A stretch of DNA of 53,237 bases from a virus. Shown here in pieces: positions 32,356 through 39,755 of this stretch. The notes under the pieces were generated by a model, which saw only the letters and a list, made by a program, of their open reading frames with translations, made no database searches and was not told the DNA's origin. Numbering within the stretch: position 1 is the stretch's first letter; every line of letters begins with the position of its first letter. Both the position numbers and the translations under genes were made by a program. The stretch spans positions 1 to 53,237 of IMG/VR virus record IMGVR_UViG_3300033153_002781. The stretch is one strand, 5' to 3'.

Positions 32356-32636
32356 ACTCAGAATCCATCGAGCAGACCAAGCTACTTCTCAGACAGGTCT
32401 TAGATCGCGCCTCCAAGCATCCTTACAATGAAATTAGACTATCGCATGATGAGAGGATAGCCATTCGTATGGCTCATGATTTGATGGGAGTTGATGATAA
32501 ACATGAGGATGCTTGTCCAAATTGTGGTTCAAGGAAACTTCCAGTTGTTAAAGCTCAGGAGATTAGAGACAGACAACCACAACCAGCAAAGGAGATATGT
32601 CCAGACTGCGGATACAAAAACCCAAAGGTGATATGA
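32352..32636 (+). CDS. Zinc-ribbon protein with helical N-terminus
   Basis: 94 aa from ATG 32352, which overlaps the previous TGA; an in-frame TTG start further upstream exists but runs through the upstream gene. Residues 1-50 are helical (SIEQTKLLLRQVLDRASKH). A ribbon follows: CPNC near residue 56 and CPDC near 86. Confidence 0.65.
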   Translation: MNSESIEQTKLLLRQVLDRASKHPYNEIRLSHDERIAIRMAHDLMGVDDKHEDACPNCGSRKLPVVKAQEIRDRQPQPAKEICPDCGYKNPKVI

Positions 32637-32755
32637 TGATAATCAAGAGTAGGAAAGCAAAGAGAGATGAAAGGAAAATAGACAACGCGGAAAGAAACCG
32701 AGCATTCTGGGATCCATATCATGAGGATGCAAAGAAAAGAATGGGGTCGAAATAA
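32633..32755 (+). CDS. Small basic peptide
   Basis: 40 aa starting ATG ATG at 32633, very basic (KSRKAKRDERKI), ending RMGSK. Overlaps both neighbours (ATGATGA and TAATG), which supports it. Possibly a nucleic-acid binder. Confidence 0.45.
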   Translation: MMIIKSRKAKRDERKIDNAERNRAFWDPYHEDAKKRMGSK

Positions 32756-32979
32756 TGCAATACGGTGACAAGAGAAAATACGAATGCGATGGCTGCGGAG
32801 CAGTCACATACTTCAAAGGTGAGCCAGAGGATCGACCACATCCTAACTGTCCAAAGAAAGGCACTTACAGGGACATAGAGTTGAGGATGAAATGCCCCGG
32901 GTGCAAGAACATCATCAAGAGAGAGAGCACCGATAGCCAATGGAAGTGTAAGGCTTGTGGGCATAGGGAGTTTGTTTAA
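32755..32979 (+). CDS. Double zinc-ribbon protein
   Basis: 74 aa with two metal sites: CDGC / CPKK near residues 11-35 and CPGC / CKAC near 46-69. Basic around the second ribbon. Typical of small viral zinc proteins in this operon; nucleic-acid binding is likely, function unknown. Confidence 0.65.
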   Translation: MQYGDKRKYECDGCGAVTYFKGEPEDRPHPNCPKKGTYRDIELRMKCPGCKNIIKRESTDSQWKCKACGHREFV

Positions 32980-33134
32980 TGATTGTCATGCCTGAGATAA
33001 GGATTGTGGGTGATTACTTCGCCTTTGTCTTCAGGGCATATAAGAAAGTGATTCATACCTCTAAGCTGTATCCAACATTGGAACAGGCCAGAGATGAGGC
33101 TTACATCTTCAAGAAGAGCATGGGGTGGGCTTGA
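32979..33134 (+). CDS. Small protein, unknown
   Basis: 51 aa from ATG 32979, overlapping the previous TAA. Hydrophobic/aromatic start (IRIVGDYFAFVFRAYKK) then helical. Stop shares TGATG with the next gene. Not recognised. Confidence 0.5.
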   Translation: MIVMPEIRIVGDYFAFVFRAYKKVIHTSKLYPTLEQARDEAYIFKKSMGWA

Positions 33135-33253
33135 TGAGAATTAAACAGTGTGGTCATTGTGGTAACATATATGCTAATGGCAATACTTTTTGTCCTGTGT
33201 GTGAAAGGAAATCTTGTTTCGTATTTGATGTTGAGTGTGAGGTGGTCGAATGA
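33134..33253 (+). CDS. 39-residue zinc ribbon
   Basis: A stand-alone ribbon: QCGHCGNIYANGNTF then CPVCERKSC. Start ATG 33134 overlaps the previous stop; its own stop overlaps the next ATG. A complete one-domain zinc protein. Confidence 0.6.
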   Translation: MRIKQCGHCGNIYANGNTFCPVCERKSCFVFDVECEVVE

Positions 33254-33534
33254 AATCAGATCCAAATCAATGCCGGCACAATCCAAAGATTGTTTGCGGA
33301 ATAATGAATTTAATATCAAACTGTCCGTATCCGATAGAAGGCGATTGCATAGCGATTAGCGCAATCAATCTCTTAGGTCGAGTAAACACTGTCACCGGAA
33401 TCATAACCTTACAGAAATACCGCTACATCCCTGCACAAATCCACATCAGGATACTTGATGATAACATGTGCGATGAATGCCGTGTAATCTGGAAAACGCC
33501 GATGGTGTGTCCTATCTGCAATGCAGAGGAATGA
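33250..33534 (+). CDS. Cysteine-rich small protein
   Basis: 94 aa: a Cys-rich N-terminus (CRHNPKIVCG, SNCPYPIEGDC), a central strand-rich part, and CDECRVIWKTPMVCPICNAEE at the end, a zinc ribbon. Overlaps both neighbours by four bases. Confidence 0.6.
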   Translation: MKSDPNQCRHNPKIVCGIMNLISNCPYPIEGDCIAISAINLLGRVNTVTGIITLQKYRYIPAQIHIRILDDNMCDECRVIWKTPMVCPICNAEE

Positions 33535-33671
33535 TTGCTATGACACGATACACTTGTCCGAAATGCCGATTCATCACTTCAACAAAGCATATCCCATCCT
33601 TAGATGATGGCAAGCAGCCATGTAAGAAATGCGGAACCATAATGAAAGTAGATAAGGTGACCACCAAATGA
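33531..33671 (+). CDS. 46-residue zinc ribbon
   Basis: Start ATG 33531 overlaps the previous stop (ATGA). YTCPKCRFITSTK then CKKCGTIMKVDK: one ribbon with basic flanks. Stop overlaps the next start. Confidence 0.6.
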   Translation: MIAMTRYTCPKCRFITSTKHIPSLDDGKQPCKKCGTIMKVDKVTTK

Positions 33672-34066
33672 TAAGAATCACTGTAACGGGGGACACCTAT
33701 CCTATCAGGAAACGCCTGAAGGATGGCCATTTCAAATGGGCAAAGGATTTCAAGGCGTGGTATAGGGTTGTGGGCGAAGGCTCTTTAAACGCTACCCTAG
33801 AGGCACTGAGGCCAATGAGATCATGGGTTGACCAATCATATCCTGTAGTGGTATGTAAACTAGAAGCCATCGGTGTCGATGGAAAGAAGATGAGTGATAA
33901 GTCCTGTGCTATTAAGCTCAGGCCAGAGGGTGAATTGGGAGGGACTAACTTCTTAGAACTGTTTCAAAAGGAAGTTGATGTTCGATTATCACCAAATGAT
34001 TGTTCCCCTTCCACACCTGACTCTGAAAAGAAAGAGAAGAAATATGATTGGGATGGATTCTATTGA
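33668..34066 (+). CDS. Protein with an N-terminal KTFKAWYR-type domain
   Basis: 132 aa. ITVTGDTYPIRKRLKDGHFKWAKDFKAWYRVV resembles the short DUF5710-like module (G-x-T-Y-P-x-R-x-x-L-K ... KAWY) found in phage and plasmid proteins. The C-terminus is acidic and low-complexity (EKKEKKYDWDG). Function unknown. Confidence 0.55.
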   Translation: MIRITVTGDTYPIRKRLKDGHFKWAKDFKAWYRVVGEGSLNATLEALRPMRSWVDQSYPVVVCKLEAIGVDGKKMSDKSCAIKLRPEGELGGTNFLELFQKEVDVRLSPNDCSPSTPDSEKKEKKYDWDGFY

Positions 34067-34911
34067 GTAATCAATTAACATTAGATGGTGGAACCACGAC
34101 AGATGAATTTGAAAAATACTTACTGAAAATAGCCAGAGTATATGGTCTTGAAAATGTTGTTTTCGGATGTTCTTTCGGTGATGATAGTGTAATGTTAACT
34201 GATAAAGCTGTAGAAATGTTTGGATCGGATATTTGTGTAATCTTTGAAAATACACATATTCAATTTGGTGAAACATATAAATACGGTAGCAAAATGAGAG
34301 AATACTGGGGTTTGACTAATTATCATGAAACACAACCAGATGAGAATTTCATTGATATCACAAACAGAATAGGGTTGCATGGCATAGCAAAGAACAAAAT
34401 GATATGCTGTAGTGGATTGAAAAACGAACCTCTGGCAAAGTGGATGAAGGCCAATAAAAAGAAGTGTACTATTACTGGTTTAAGGCGTTCTGAAGCAAGA
34501 CGAAATAACTGTTATTCAATGATCAATCACCATGAAAAGAGAGACATATGGTATGCTTCACCTATGCTGTATTTGACTGATTATGATGTGCAGGATTATT
34601 ATGATTCAACAGGAATACCAAAGCACCCACTTTATTTAGAGCCATATTTTGCGGATAGAACTGGCTGTGCACCATGTCCAATGACATTGAAATTACAATG
34701 CTATGGAAAACACAACAGTTATTATGATTGGCTGAAAGAACATTTTCCAAGATGGTATAAATTCGCTTGGATATGTCAGAAACGATTTTACGAAAAGAAA
34801 TGTTCTGGGGGGGGGGATATGAGAGGATATGGGACACATATATATCGGCATGAATGGGAGTGGCCGTTCCCAACAATAGAACAAAAAGAAATTCCAGACG
34901 GTGGTAAATAA
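34063..34911 (+). CDS. PAPS-reductase-family protein with altered PP-loop
   Basis: 282 aa from TTG 34063 (TTGA overlap); TTG 34048 is the alternative. The PP-loop reads CSFGDDSVML where the family has SGGKDS-x-x-x-L, so the catalytic-looking Lys is missing. Other family parts are present: DICVIFENTHIQFGETYKY (strand and ENT-motif), TGLRRSEARRN (R-x-x-E-S-x-x-R-type motif) and RTGCAPCPM near the end, which holds cysteines. Such proteins act in sulfate assimilation, tRNA or DNA sulfur chemistry (DndC-like). The substitution makes function uncertain. An in-frame run of ten G lies at 34807-34816. Confidence 0.75.
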   Translation: MSNQLTLDGGTTTDEFEKYLLKIARVYGLENVVFGCSFGDDSVMLTDKAVEMFGSDICVIFENTHIQFGETYKYGSKMREYWGLTNYHETQPDENFIDITNRIGLHGIAKNKMICCSGLKNEPLAKWMKANKKKCTITGLRRSEARRNNCYSMINHHEKRDIWYASPMLYLTDYDVQDYYDSTGIPKHPLYLEPYFADRTGCAPCPMTLKLQCYGKHNSYYDWLKEHFPRWYKFAWICQKRFYEKKCSGGGDMRGYGTHIYRHEWEWPFPTIEQKEIPDGGK

Positions 34912-35459
34912 TGGAGTCCGTGGAACCTCTTGGAATCAAGGGTGATGAGCAAGCCTACAGAGTTATCATAGGTGATGCTACAGAAATCATGATGTACAAC
35001 AGTGTCAAAGACCTATACCAATGCATAACATCTCGTAGAATGGTCTCTGAGCACCTTGCATTGTTTGAACAATATCTCGAGACAAGAGACTCATCATTCA
35101 GATGGATGAATTATATAGGATACACTCTCACTCACTTTTACAGAGGTCTGTATTATGATTTGTGGATGGTCATCACCATTGGTAACATCACTAAGCCAAA
35201 GAGGTATGATAAGGATAGGCTCATCAAGATTATAAATGAGAAACTTAAGGCCATGACATTCTATGAGATCGGATATCTATCGTTGATGGGATTGCCTGTT
35301 GATTTGGATGAGGACTATCTTAATCCAGACTGGTCAAATGCAAGGGATTGGGTGTTGTCAAGTGGTGCATTGGCTGTGCTATATGAGCGAGATGAATTCA
35401 TATGCAATGATGAGCAGAACGAACTTCTAAGGAAGGCTACAATTGATGGAAAGATATAA
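34911..35459 (+). CDS. Unknown early protein
   Basis: 182 aa, mixed alpha/beta with aromatic-rich centre (FRWMNYIGYTLTHFYRGLYYDLWMV) and helical, charged C-terminus. Start overlaps the previous stop (TAATGG). No family recognised; no membrane topology is convincing because hydrophobic runs are broken by charges. Confidence 0.6.
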   Translation: MESVEPLGIKGDEQAYRVIIGDATEIMMYNSVKDLYQCITSRRMVSEHLALFEQYLETRDSSFRWMNYIGYTLTHFYRGLYYDLWMVITIGNITKPKRYDKDRLIKIINEKLKAMTFYEIGYLSLMGLPVDLDEDYLNPDWSNARDWVLSSGALAVLYERDEFICNDEQNELLRKATIDGKI

Positions 35460-35482
35460 GTACATCTGTAATATTACCGTAA
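35449..35482 (+). promoter_or_regulatory. TATA box with an overlapping palindromic operator candidate
   Basis: AGATATAAGT (about 35450-35459) lies 34-43 bases upstream of ATG 35493, and the palindrome TTACCGTAA (35474-35482) covers the expected transcription start. An operator there would allow the AbrB-like protein encoded next to repress its own gene; that is inference. Confidence 0.4.
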
Positions 35483-35492
35483 TCCGATAACT

Positions 35493-35684
35493 ATGACAGA
35501 AACCATTCCAGAAGATTTCCAATATGCAGGAAAAAGAAAGGTAATGAAGCAAGGCAATTCAACTGTAATTGGCCTACCCAAGCACATCATTGAGAGCGAA
35601 GGGCTAAAAAGGGGCGATGGTGTCAAACTTTATTCCAACGGTAACGGCCAGATATTGATTGACCTGAAGCCAGATGAGGAGTGA
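35493..35684 (+). CDS. AbrB/SpoVT-like DNA-binding protein
   Basis: 63 aa. KRKVMKQGNSTVIGLPKHIIESEGLKRGDGVKLYSNGNGQILIDL is a swapped-hairpin AbrB domain: the G-N-S strand, LPKHII helix and KRGD-V turn. These are dimeric regulators, common in archaea and their viruses, and also antitoxins. It has its own promoter. No adjacent toxin is evident. Confidence 0.85.
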   Translation: MTETIPEDFQYAGKRKVMKQGNSTVIGLPKHIIESEGLKRGDGVKLYSNGNGQILIDLKPDEE

Positions 35685-35688
35685 TACA

Positions 35689-36045
35689 ATGCCAGAACAA
35701 ATGCTACAGATAACTGATGATGGTGAAGTGATAAAGCTAATGGAGAATCTGTTTCCAGACTTCAAAGGGAGGATAAAGAGAGTGAAGTGCATGATACCAG
35801 GCGTGTGTTATGATACACCACCATCGAATGTCTCTGTTGATGTCCTTAATGTAATGGTGGAATTACATGATGATGATCCGCGAATGGCTGAGATAGAAAT
35901 AGAGATGGAGGAAGAACAGGAAAGGCTAAAGGCAGAGGCTGAATCTGATGCTATAGATGAAGCAGAACATCAGGCCGAGATGGATGCGGCTGGTGATGAG
36001 GAGAGAGCTAGGCAGTATGAAGAAGATGGGGAGATGTTCACATGA
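35689..36045 (+). CDS. Acidic helical protein
   Basis: 118 aa from ATG 35689 with GAGGAG 7 bases upstream (ATG 35674 is the alternative). The C-terminal half is a long Glu-rich helix (MAEIEIEMEEEQERLKAEAESDAIDEAEHQAEMD). Overlaps the next start. No family recognised; possibly a DNA-mimic-like protein, a weak inference. Confidence 0.6.
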   Translation: MPEQMLQITDDGEVIKLMENLFPDFKGRIKRVKCMIPGVCYDTPPSNVSVDVLNVMVELHDDDPRMAEIEIEMEEEQERLKAEAESDAIDEAEHQAEMDAAGDEERARQYEEDGEMFT

Positions 36046-36929
36046 AAGGCTACAAGATGGTCAGAGATAATTACACCGCGTTCTATGATATGACAACGAA
36101 ATACACAGTTGGTGAAACAATTGAAATCAAGAATCCAGCACCAGCAAGCGAAGGCAAATATGCAAGTGGATTACATATCTCTAAAGAACCTCACAATCCT
36201 CTTAATTACAATGCTAAATACCCTTGGAGATTATTGGAGGTATCATACAATAAAAAAGATATCATCTTTGAAAGCGATGATAAGATAAGGGTTAGGAAAC
36301 TGAAGGTAATTAAGGAACTCGAACCTTGGGAAATCGGATTGCCGGATTCCAAGCGTGTCTTTGATAAAATAGCTGCCACATCCGAGATAAGAATGAGAGC
36401 ACAGACTGAAGCTAGAAAGAAGAAAATAGAAAAACTTGTAGGACAACATGTAGCTAGATTGAACCGTTACTATGGTGAACAAAAGGTCATTCTTAAAGGT
36501 GTCAGATTCTACACTATAAAAGAATGGGCTAGTGTCTGGGCTAGTGTCTGGGATAGTGTCTGGGATAGTGTCAGGGCTAGTGTCAGGGATAGTGTCTGGG
36601 CTAGTGTCAGGGATAGTGTCTGGGCTAGTGTCTGGGATAGTGTCTGGGCTAGTGTCTGGGATAGTGTCAGGGCTAGTGTCAGGGCTAGTGTCAGGGCTAG
36701 TGTCAGGGCTAGTGTCAGGGATAGTGTCAGGGATAGTGTCTGGGCTAGTGTCAGGGCTAGTGTCTGGGATAGTGTCTGGGCTAGTGTCTGGACATCTTTC
36801 GTAGAGAAAGATGCTTCTAACCCATTTTTACCATTGCAGAAAATATGTGAAACTGGTGGTGTGTTCTATGGCATTGACAAAGATGGGATTGCCCACATAA
36901 TCATGCCTGACAAATCGGAGGTGAATTAG
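36042..36929 (+). CDS. Protein with a four-residue tandem repeat (DUF7666-like start)
   Basis: 295 aa. The N-terminal 95 residues (GYKMVRDNYTAFYDMTTKYTVGETIEI, KYASGLHISKEPHNPLNY, WRLLEVSYNKKDIIFESDDKIRVRKLKVIKEL) resemble the DUF7666-type domain of phage proteins. Residues about 163-250 are 22 copies of [AD]-S-V-[WR], from a 12-bp tandem repeat, followed by a 45-residue C-terminal domain (FYGIDKDGIAHIIMPDKSEVN). The repeat would form a regular rod or beta-solenoid-like surface with alternating Trp and Arg. Its job is unknown; repeat number is likely to change between relatives. Confidence 0.75.
   Translation: MKGYKMVRDNYTAFYDMTTKYTVGETIEIKNPAPASEGKYASGLHISKEPHNPLNYNAKYPWRLLEVSYNKKDIIFESDDKIRVRKLKVIKELEPWEIGLPDSKRVFDKIAATSEIRMRAQTEARKKKIEKLVGQHVARLNRYYGEQKVILKGVRFYTIKEWASVWASVWDSVWDSVRASVRDSVWASVRDSVWASVWDSVWASVWDSVRASVRASVRASVRASVRDSVRDSVWASVRASVWDSVWASVWTSFVEKDASNPFLPLQKICETGGVFYGIDKDGIAHIIMPDKSEVN
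36528..36791 (+). repeat. 12-bp tandem repeat, 22 units
   Basis: 264 bases made of units that differ only at two sites: the first codon is GCT or GAT (Ala/Asp), the fourth is TGG or AGG (Trp/Arg); the middle AGT GTC is constant. All 22 units are in frame. The binary variation at exactly two positions, with nothing else changed, suggests recent expansion with selection or recombination among units. Confidence 0.95.
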
Positions 36930-38213
36930 ATGGAAAAGAATGAAACGACAGCATTGGCAACAACATTAGCGCAGGACAAGGAACTAGCTCAGATATTCAT
37001 GGACAGTGGTTTGTTCAAAGATACCAAGGCGATATCTCAGGCCATAGTAAAGATAATGGCTGGTAGGCAAATAGGACTGGATCCGTTTGAGTCTATGTCT
37101 GGACTCAATATCATCAGTGGCAACATAACTCTAAGTGGTAATGTTCAGGCAGCCAAGATCAAAGAGAATCCCAAATATGATTATAGAATCATCCAAGCCA
37201 ATTCAGAAATCTGTGAGATAGATTTCTTTCAGGATGGGGAAAAGATTGGAATATCTACTTACACAATAGAGGAAGTTAGGAACATAACATTTTGGGATAA
37301 GAAAGCAGCAAAGACTAAAAACCTAACTGAGAAAGATAACTGGAAGAATTACCCAAGCGACATGCTATTCAATCGTGCAATAAGTAGAGGTAGACGAAGG
37401 TTCACTCCAGATGTCTTTGGTTGCTTTAAGGTCTACGATCCAGAGGAATTGGGTGATGATGGAAGTAATGAGCCTATCAACATCACACCTCAGAGTGAGA
37501 AGCCAAAGACAAAACCAAAGAGTGATAAAAATATTGTTTCAAAGATATGCACAAACTGCAATGGTGTAATACCAAAGGATAGTGAAACGGGACTATGCGC
37601 CAGTTGTACGACTGGTAAGAAGGATGTTGTTATTGACATACCAAAGCAATCTAAAGAAGAGAAAGATGCAAATGAAGAATTCGTGGATGCTGAGTTCGAG
37701 GATAAGACAGATGATATCGAGGAGGATATCAATCATGATGATCCAGATGATAAAGAATGCCCAGAAATATGTGGTACAGCACCGGGTGTCGAACCAACAG
37801 GCGAAGCTAAGAAGTTAGTTGAGGCGACAAAAGAATCTATTGTGACACATGCTAACCACATCATACCAGAAGGCACGATATCATCTGACATGACACCAAG
37901 AGAAGCCTTGTCCAATATCCAAGATTATGCAATGAATGAGGTAATTGGTGATAAGGTTAAGCCAGTCATCATAGAGTATTGCCCCGAGTATGCTGATGAT
38001 AGATTTAAGACATACCACATTCCAGAGTCAGCTGTCGCTCAGATAGTTGAGGAATTATCTGGAATGAAACTCAAGCGCGTTGAACGTGCTAGGGCATGCA
38101 AGACTGATGGCTGCGGTAATAAGATGACCAAGCCAGAGGCAGAGGAACAGGTCGATGATGATGGTAAATCATTGTGCCGTACTTGTTTCGACAAGTATCT
38201 GGAGGAAAGCTAA
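36930..38213 (+). CDS. RecT-family ssDNA-annealing protein with C-terminal zinc fingers
   Basis: 427 aa. Residues 1-185 match the RecT annealing core: IMAGRQIGLDPFESMSGLNIISGNITLSGN, AAKIKENPKYDY, YPSDMLFNRAISRGRRRFTPDVFGC. After a linker, CTNCNGVIPKDSETGLCASC (about 207-226) and a C-terminal CKTDGCGNK ... CRTC (about 390-420) form two zinc sites not present in ordinary RecT. It anneals DNA strands during recombination-dependent replication, probably with the RecB-like nuclease at 43007. A terminator hairpin follows. Confidence 0.85.
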   Translation: MEKNETTALATTLAQDKELAQIFMDSGLFKDTKAISQAIVKIMAGRQIGLDPFESMSGLNIISGNITLSGNVQAAKIKENPKYDYRIIQANSEICEIDFFQDGEKIGISTYTIEEVRNITFWDKKAAKTKNLTEKDNWKNYPSDMLFNRAISRGRRRFTPDVFGCFKVYDPEELGDDGSNEPINITPQSEKPKTKPKSDKNIVSKICTNCNGVIPKDSETGLCASCTTGKKDVVIDIPKQSKEEKDANEEFVDAEFEDKTDDIEEDINHDDPDDKECPEICGTAPGVEPTGEAKKLVEATKESIVTHANHIIPEGTISSDMTPREALSNIQDYAMNEVIGDKVKPVIIEYCPEYADDRFKTYHIPESAVAQIVEELSGMKLKRVERARACKTDGCGNKMTKPEAEEQVDDDGKSLCRTCFDKYLEES

Positions 38214-38231
38214 AGATTACTCTTCCCCCAC

Positions 38232-38266
38232 GAGGTTGGGTACAGCCCAACCTCACCTTTTATTTT
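38232..38266 (+). terminator. Terminator after the recT-like gene
   Basis: GAGGTTGGG (38232-38240) and CCCAACCTC (38246-38254) form a nine-pair stem with a five-base loop, followed by ACCTTTTATTTT. It is the strongest terminator-like structure in the early region. Confidence 0.75.
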
Positions 38267-38300
38267 GGGGAGAATATCACTAACGATAGGTGGCAATCAA

Positions 38301-38753
38301 ATGTGGAATAAAATTAAGGATCATGTTGATATGAAAGCAAAGGAACTTTCTGAGGAATTGAGAAGCCACCCAGATATAACTACAAAAGAAATGCAACAAA
38401 GTGGTTTCCATCCACATAACATGAATGGTAAATTATTGGCATATCAAGAAATGCAGGTCTTTCTAAATCAGATTGCCGAACCAGTAGATGCCTCTGATAC
38501 AATTGAGTGTCCGACCTGCTTTGGTTGTGGTGAACAGGCTGATATGCCATATTGTCCATTCTGCAAAGGCACAGTCCGAGTACCCAAGCCATCTAAGACT
38601 ATAGATGATTGCACAAGCACACCACTAGGCATTCATAATGATTGTGGAGAAATAGTATATCGTGCCGACAAGCCACCACATGATAAATATTGTTGGAAGT
38701 GCGGTAACATAGACGATGAACAAATTACTTTCAAGCCACAGGAGAGTGAGTAG
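38301..38753 (+). CDS. Zinc-finger protein with DnaJ-type CxxC pairs
   Basis: 150 aa from ATG 38301 with GGTGG upstream (38265 is a longer option). N-terminal helical part, then CPTCFGCGEQADMPYCPFCKGTV near residue 72-95, a DnaJ-like zinc finger, and CGEIVYRADKPPHDKYCWKCG near the end. Possibly a metal-site accessory to the nucleases nearby; function unknown. Confidence 0.6.
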   Translation: MWNKIKDHVDMKAKELSEELRSHPDITTKEMQQSGFHPHNMNGKLLAYQEMQVFLNQIAEPVDASDTIECPTCFGCGEQADMPYCPFCKGTVRVPKPSKTIDDCTSTPLGIHNDCGEIVYRADKPPHDKYCWKCGNIDDEQITFKPQESE

Positions 38754-38861
38754 ATGTCAATGTTAAGGAACGGTACATGTCCGAAATGCGGATGTCGGGA
38801 TGTTAATGAGGGGGATGACTACATAGAATGTAATGAGTGTGATTATTGGGAGGCAATCTAA
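38754..38861 (+). CDS. 35-residue zinc ribbon
   Basis: Starts ATG 38754, immediately after the previous TAG. TCPKCGCRD then IECNECDYWE is a complete ribbon. TAA overlaps the next ATG (TAATG). Confidence 0.6.
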   Translation: MSMLRNGTCPKCGCRDVNEGDDYIECNECDYWEAI

Positions 38862-39394
38862 TGTCAATGTGCGATTGGTGCAAAATTGGGTGTGCCCTGC
38901 CAGAAGAAAATTATGGGGAGTACTGCGATATGTTCAAGGCAAAGAGGATGCCAATCATATCATTCGGGCATACCTCACCACCATTTGTTGCTCAAGAGAA
39001 GTCAGTCACTAGAAGGAACTGGACTGAGAGACATGCTAGAATCTTCAAAGAAGGTAAGATATGCAAGGCATACTCCAAAGGTCCACAGTACGGTGGAGAG
39101 TGCATAGGTATTATCAAGATAACAGAGACACCGTTCAAGCAACACACTGATGACATGACCCCTATGGATTACAGGTATGAGGGATTTGAATATCTGGATC
39201 AACAAAACAAGAGAATCACTGGTGAAGAATTCTTACTCAGAAAGACATTCGATGTATGGAGATTTGATAATATCTCATATCTATCGGTAGTCCCATTCGA
39301 GATACTTGAGGTCTTCCCTGGTATGTTGGAACGCTATACAACCGATGAAGAGATAATCAAGGCTGTAAAGGCACTACAGAAGGCGATAGGATGA
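38861..39394 (+). CDS. ASCH-domain protein
   Basis: 177 aa from ATG 38861 (TAATG overlap). The N-terminus has CDWCKIGC. The core PIISFGHTSPPFVAQEKSVTRRNWTERHARIFKEGKICKAYSKGPQYGGECIGIIKITETPF matches the ASCH (PUA-like) domain: the SF-x-HT start, the K-x-V-TRR-W motif and the G-x-x-x-A-Y turn. ASCH proteins bind RNA or act on modified nucleosides. Function in this virus is unknown. Confidence 0.75.
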   Translation: MSMCDWCKIGCALPEENYGEYCDMFKAKRMPIISFGHTSPPFVAQEKSVTRRNWTERHARIFKEGKICKAYSKGPQYGGECIGIIKITETPFKQHTDDMTPMDYRYEGFEYLDQQNKRITGEEFLLRKTFDVWRFDNISYLSVVPFEILEVFPGMLERYTTDEEIIKAVKALQKAIG

Positions 39395-39666
39395 AGCCTG
39401 GAATAAACTGTCCGATGAGTCGTTGCCAAGGAATACTCATGTTGGTAAGGGGTAAGATAATTTGCCAGTCATGTGAGACAGAATGGCAAACAGACACGAA
39501 CTGGAAAATCGTGGTATCAAGTCTTGAATGCCCATGGAATAACGAATTCATAGGATGTGTCCATGGTAGAAAGCACATGATGGAAGATGGTAAGAGATGC
39601 TCAGAAGACAGGTGTCCAATCAAGGTAGCTACCATGTGCCAAGATTGTAAGATGGAGGGGGAATGA
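39391..39666 (+). CDS. Cysteine-rich zinc protein
   Basis: 91 aa, with CPMSRCQ, CQSCETEW, LECPWNNEFIGCVHGRKH and MCQDCKME: several potential zinc pairs and a basic middle part. Overlaps both neighbours. Confidence 0.6.
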   Translation: MKPGINCPMSRCQGILMLVRGKIICQSCETEWQTDTNWKIVVSSLECPWNNEFIGCVHGRKHMMEDGKRCSEDRCPIKVATMCQDCKMEGE

Positions 39667-39755
39667 TGAAGTGCTCAGATGAGGATTGTAAGCTAATGAG
39701 AGGTCTTATCATAGCCTGTACCACATGCGAGAAATGGGGGAAGAAGGATGGCTGA
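39663..39755 (+). CDS. 30-residue zinc finger peptide
   Basis: ATG 39663 overlaps the previous TGA. KCSDEDCKL and ACTTCEKW form a C-x4-C ... C-x2-C pair. The stop overlaps the start of the nuclease gene. Very short but doubly coupled. Confidence 0.45.
   Translation: MMKCSDEDCKLMRGLIIACTTCEKWGKKDG

Noticed and set aside
36528-36791. CRISPR array
   Set aside because: The repeat is directly tandem with no spacers, 12 bp long and coding. No other array of repeats with unique spacers was seen.
36528-36791. Diversity-generating retroelement target
   Set aside because: Unit variation is at fixed C/A and T/A positions, but no reverse transcriptase or template repeat is visible anywhere in the window.
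36532-36804. Second long frame (Ser-Gly-Ile/Leu-Val repeats) over the 12-bp array
   Set aside because: A 12-bp repeat without stops stays open in other frames automatically. The frame that continues into conserved flanks on both sides is the Ala/Asp-Ser-Val-Trp/Arg one.
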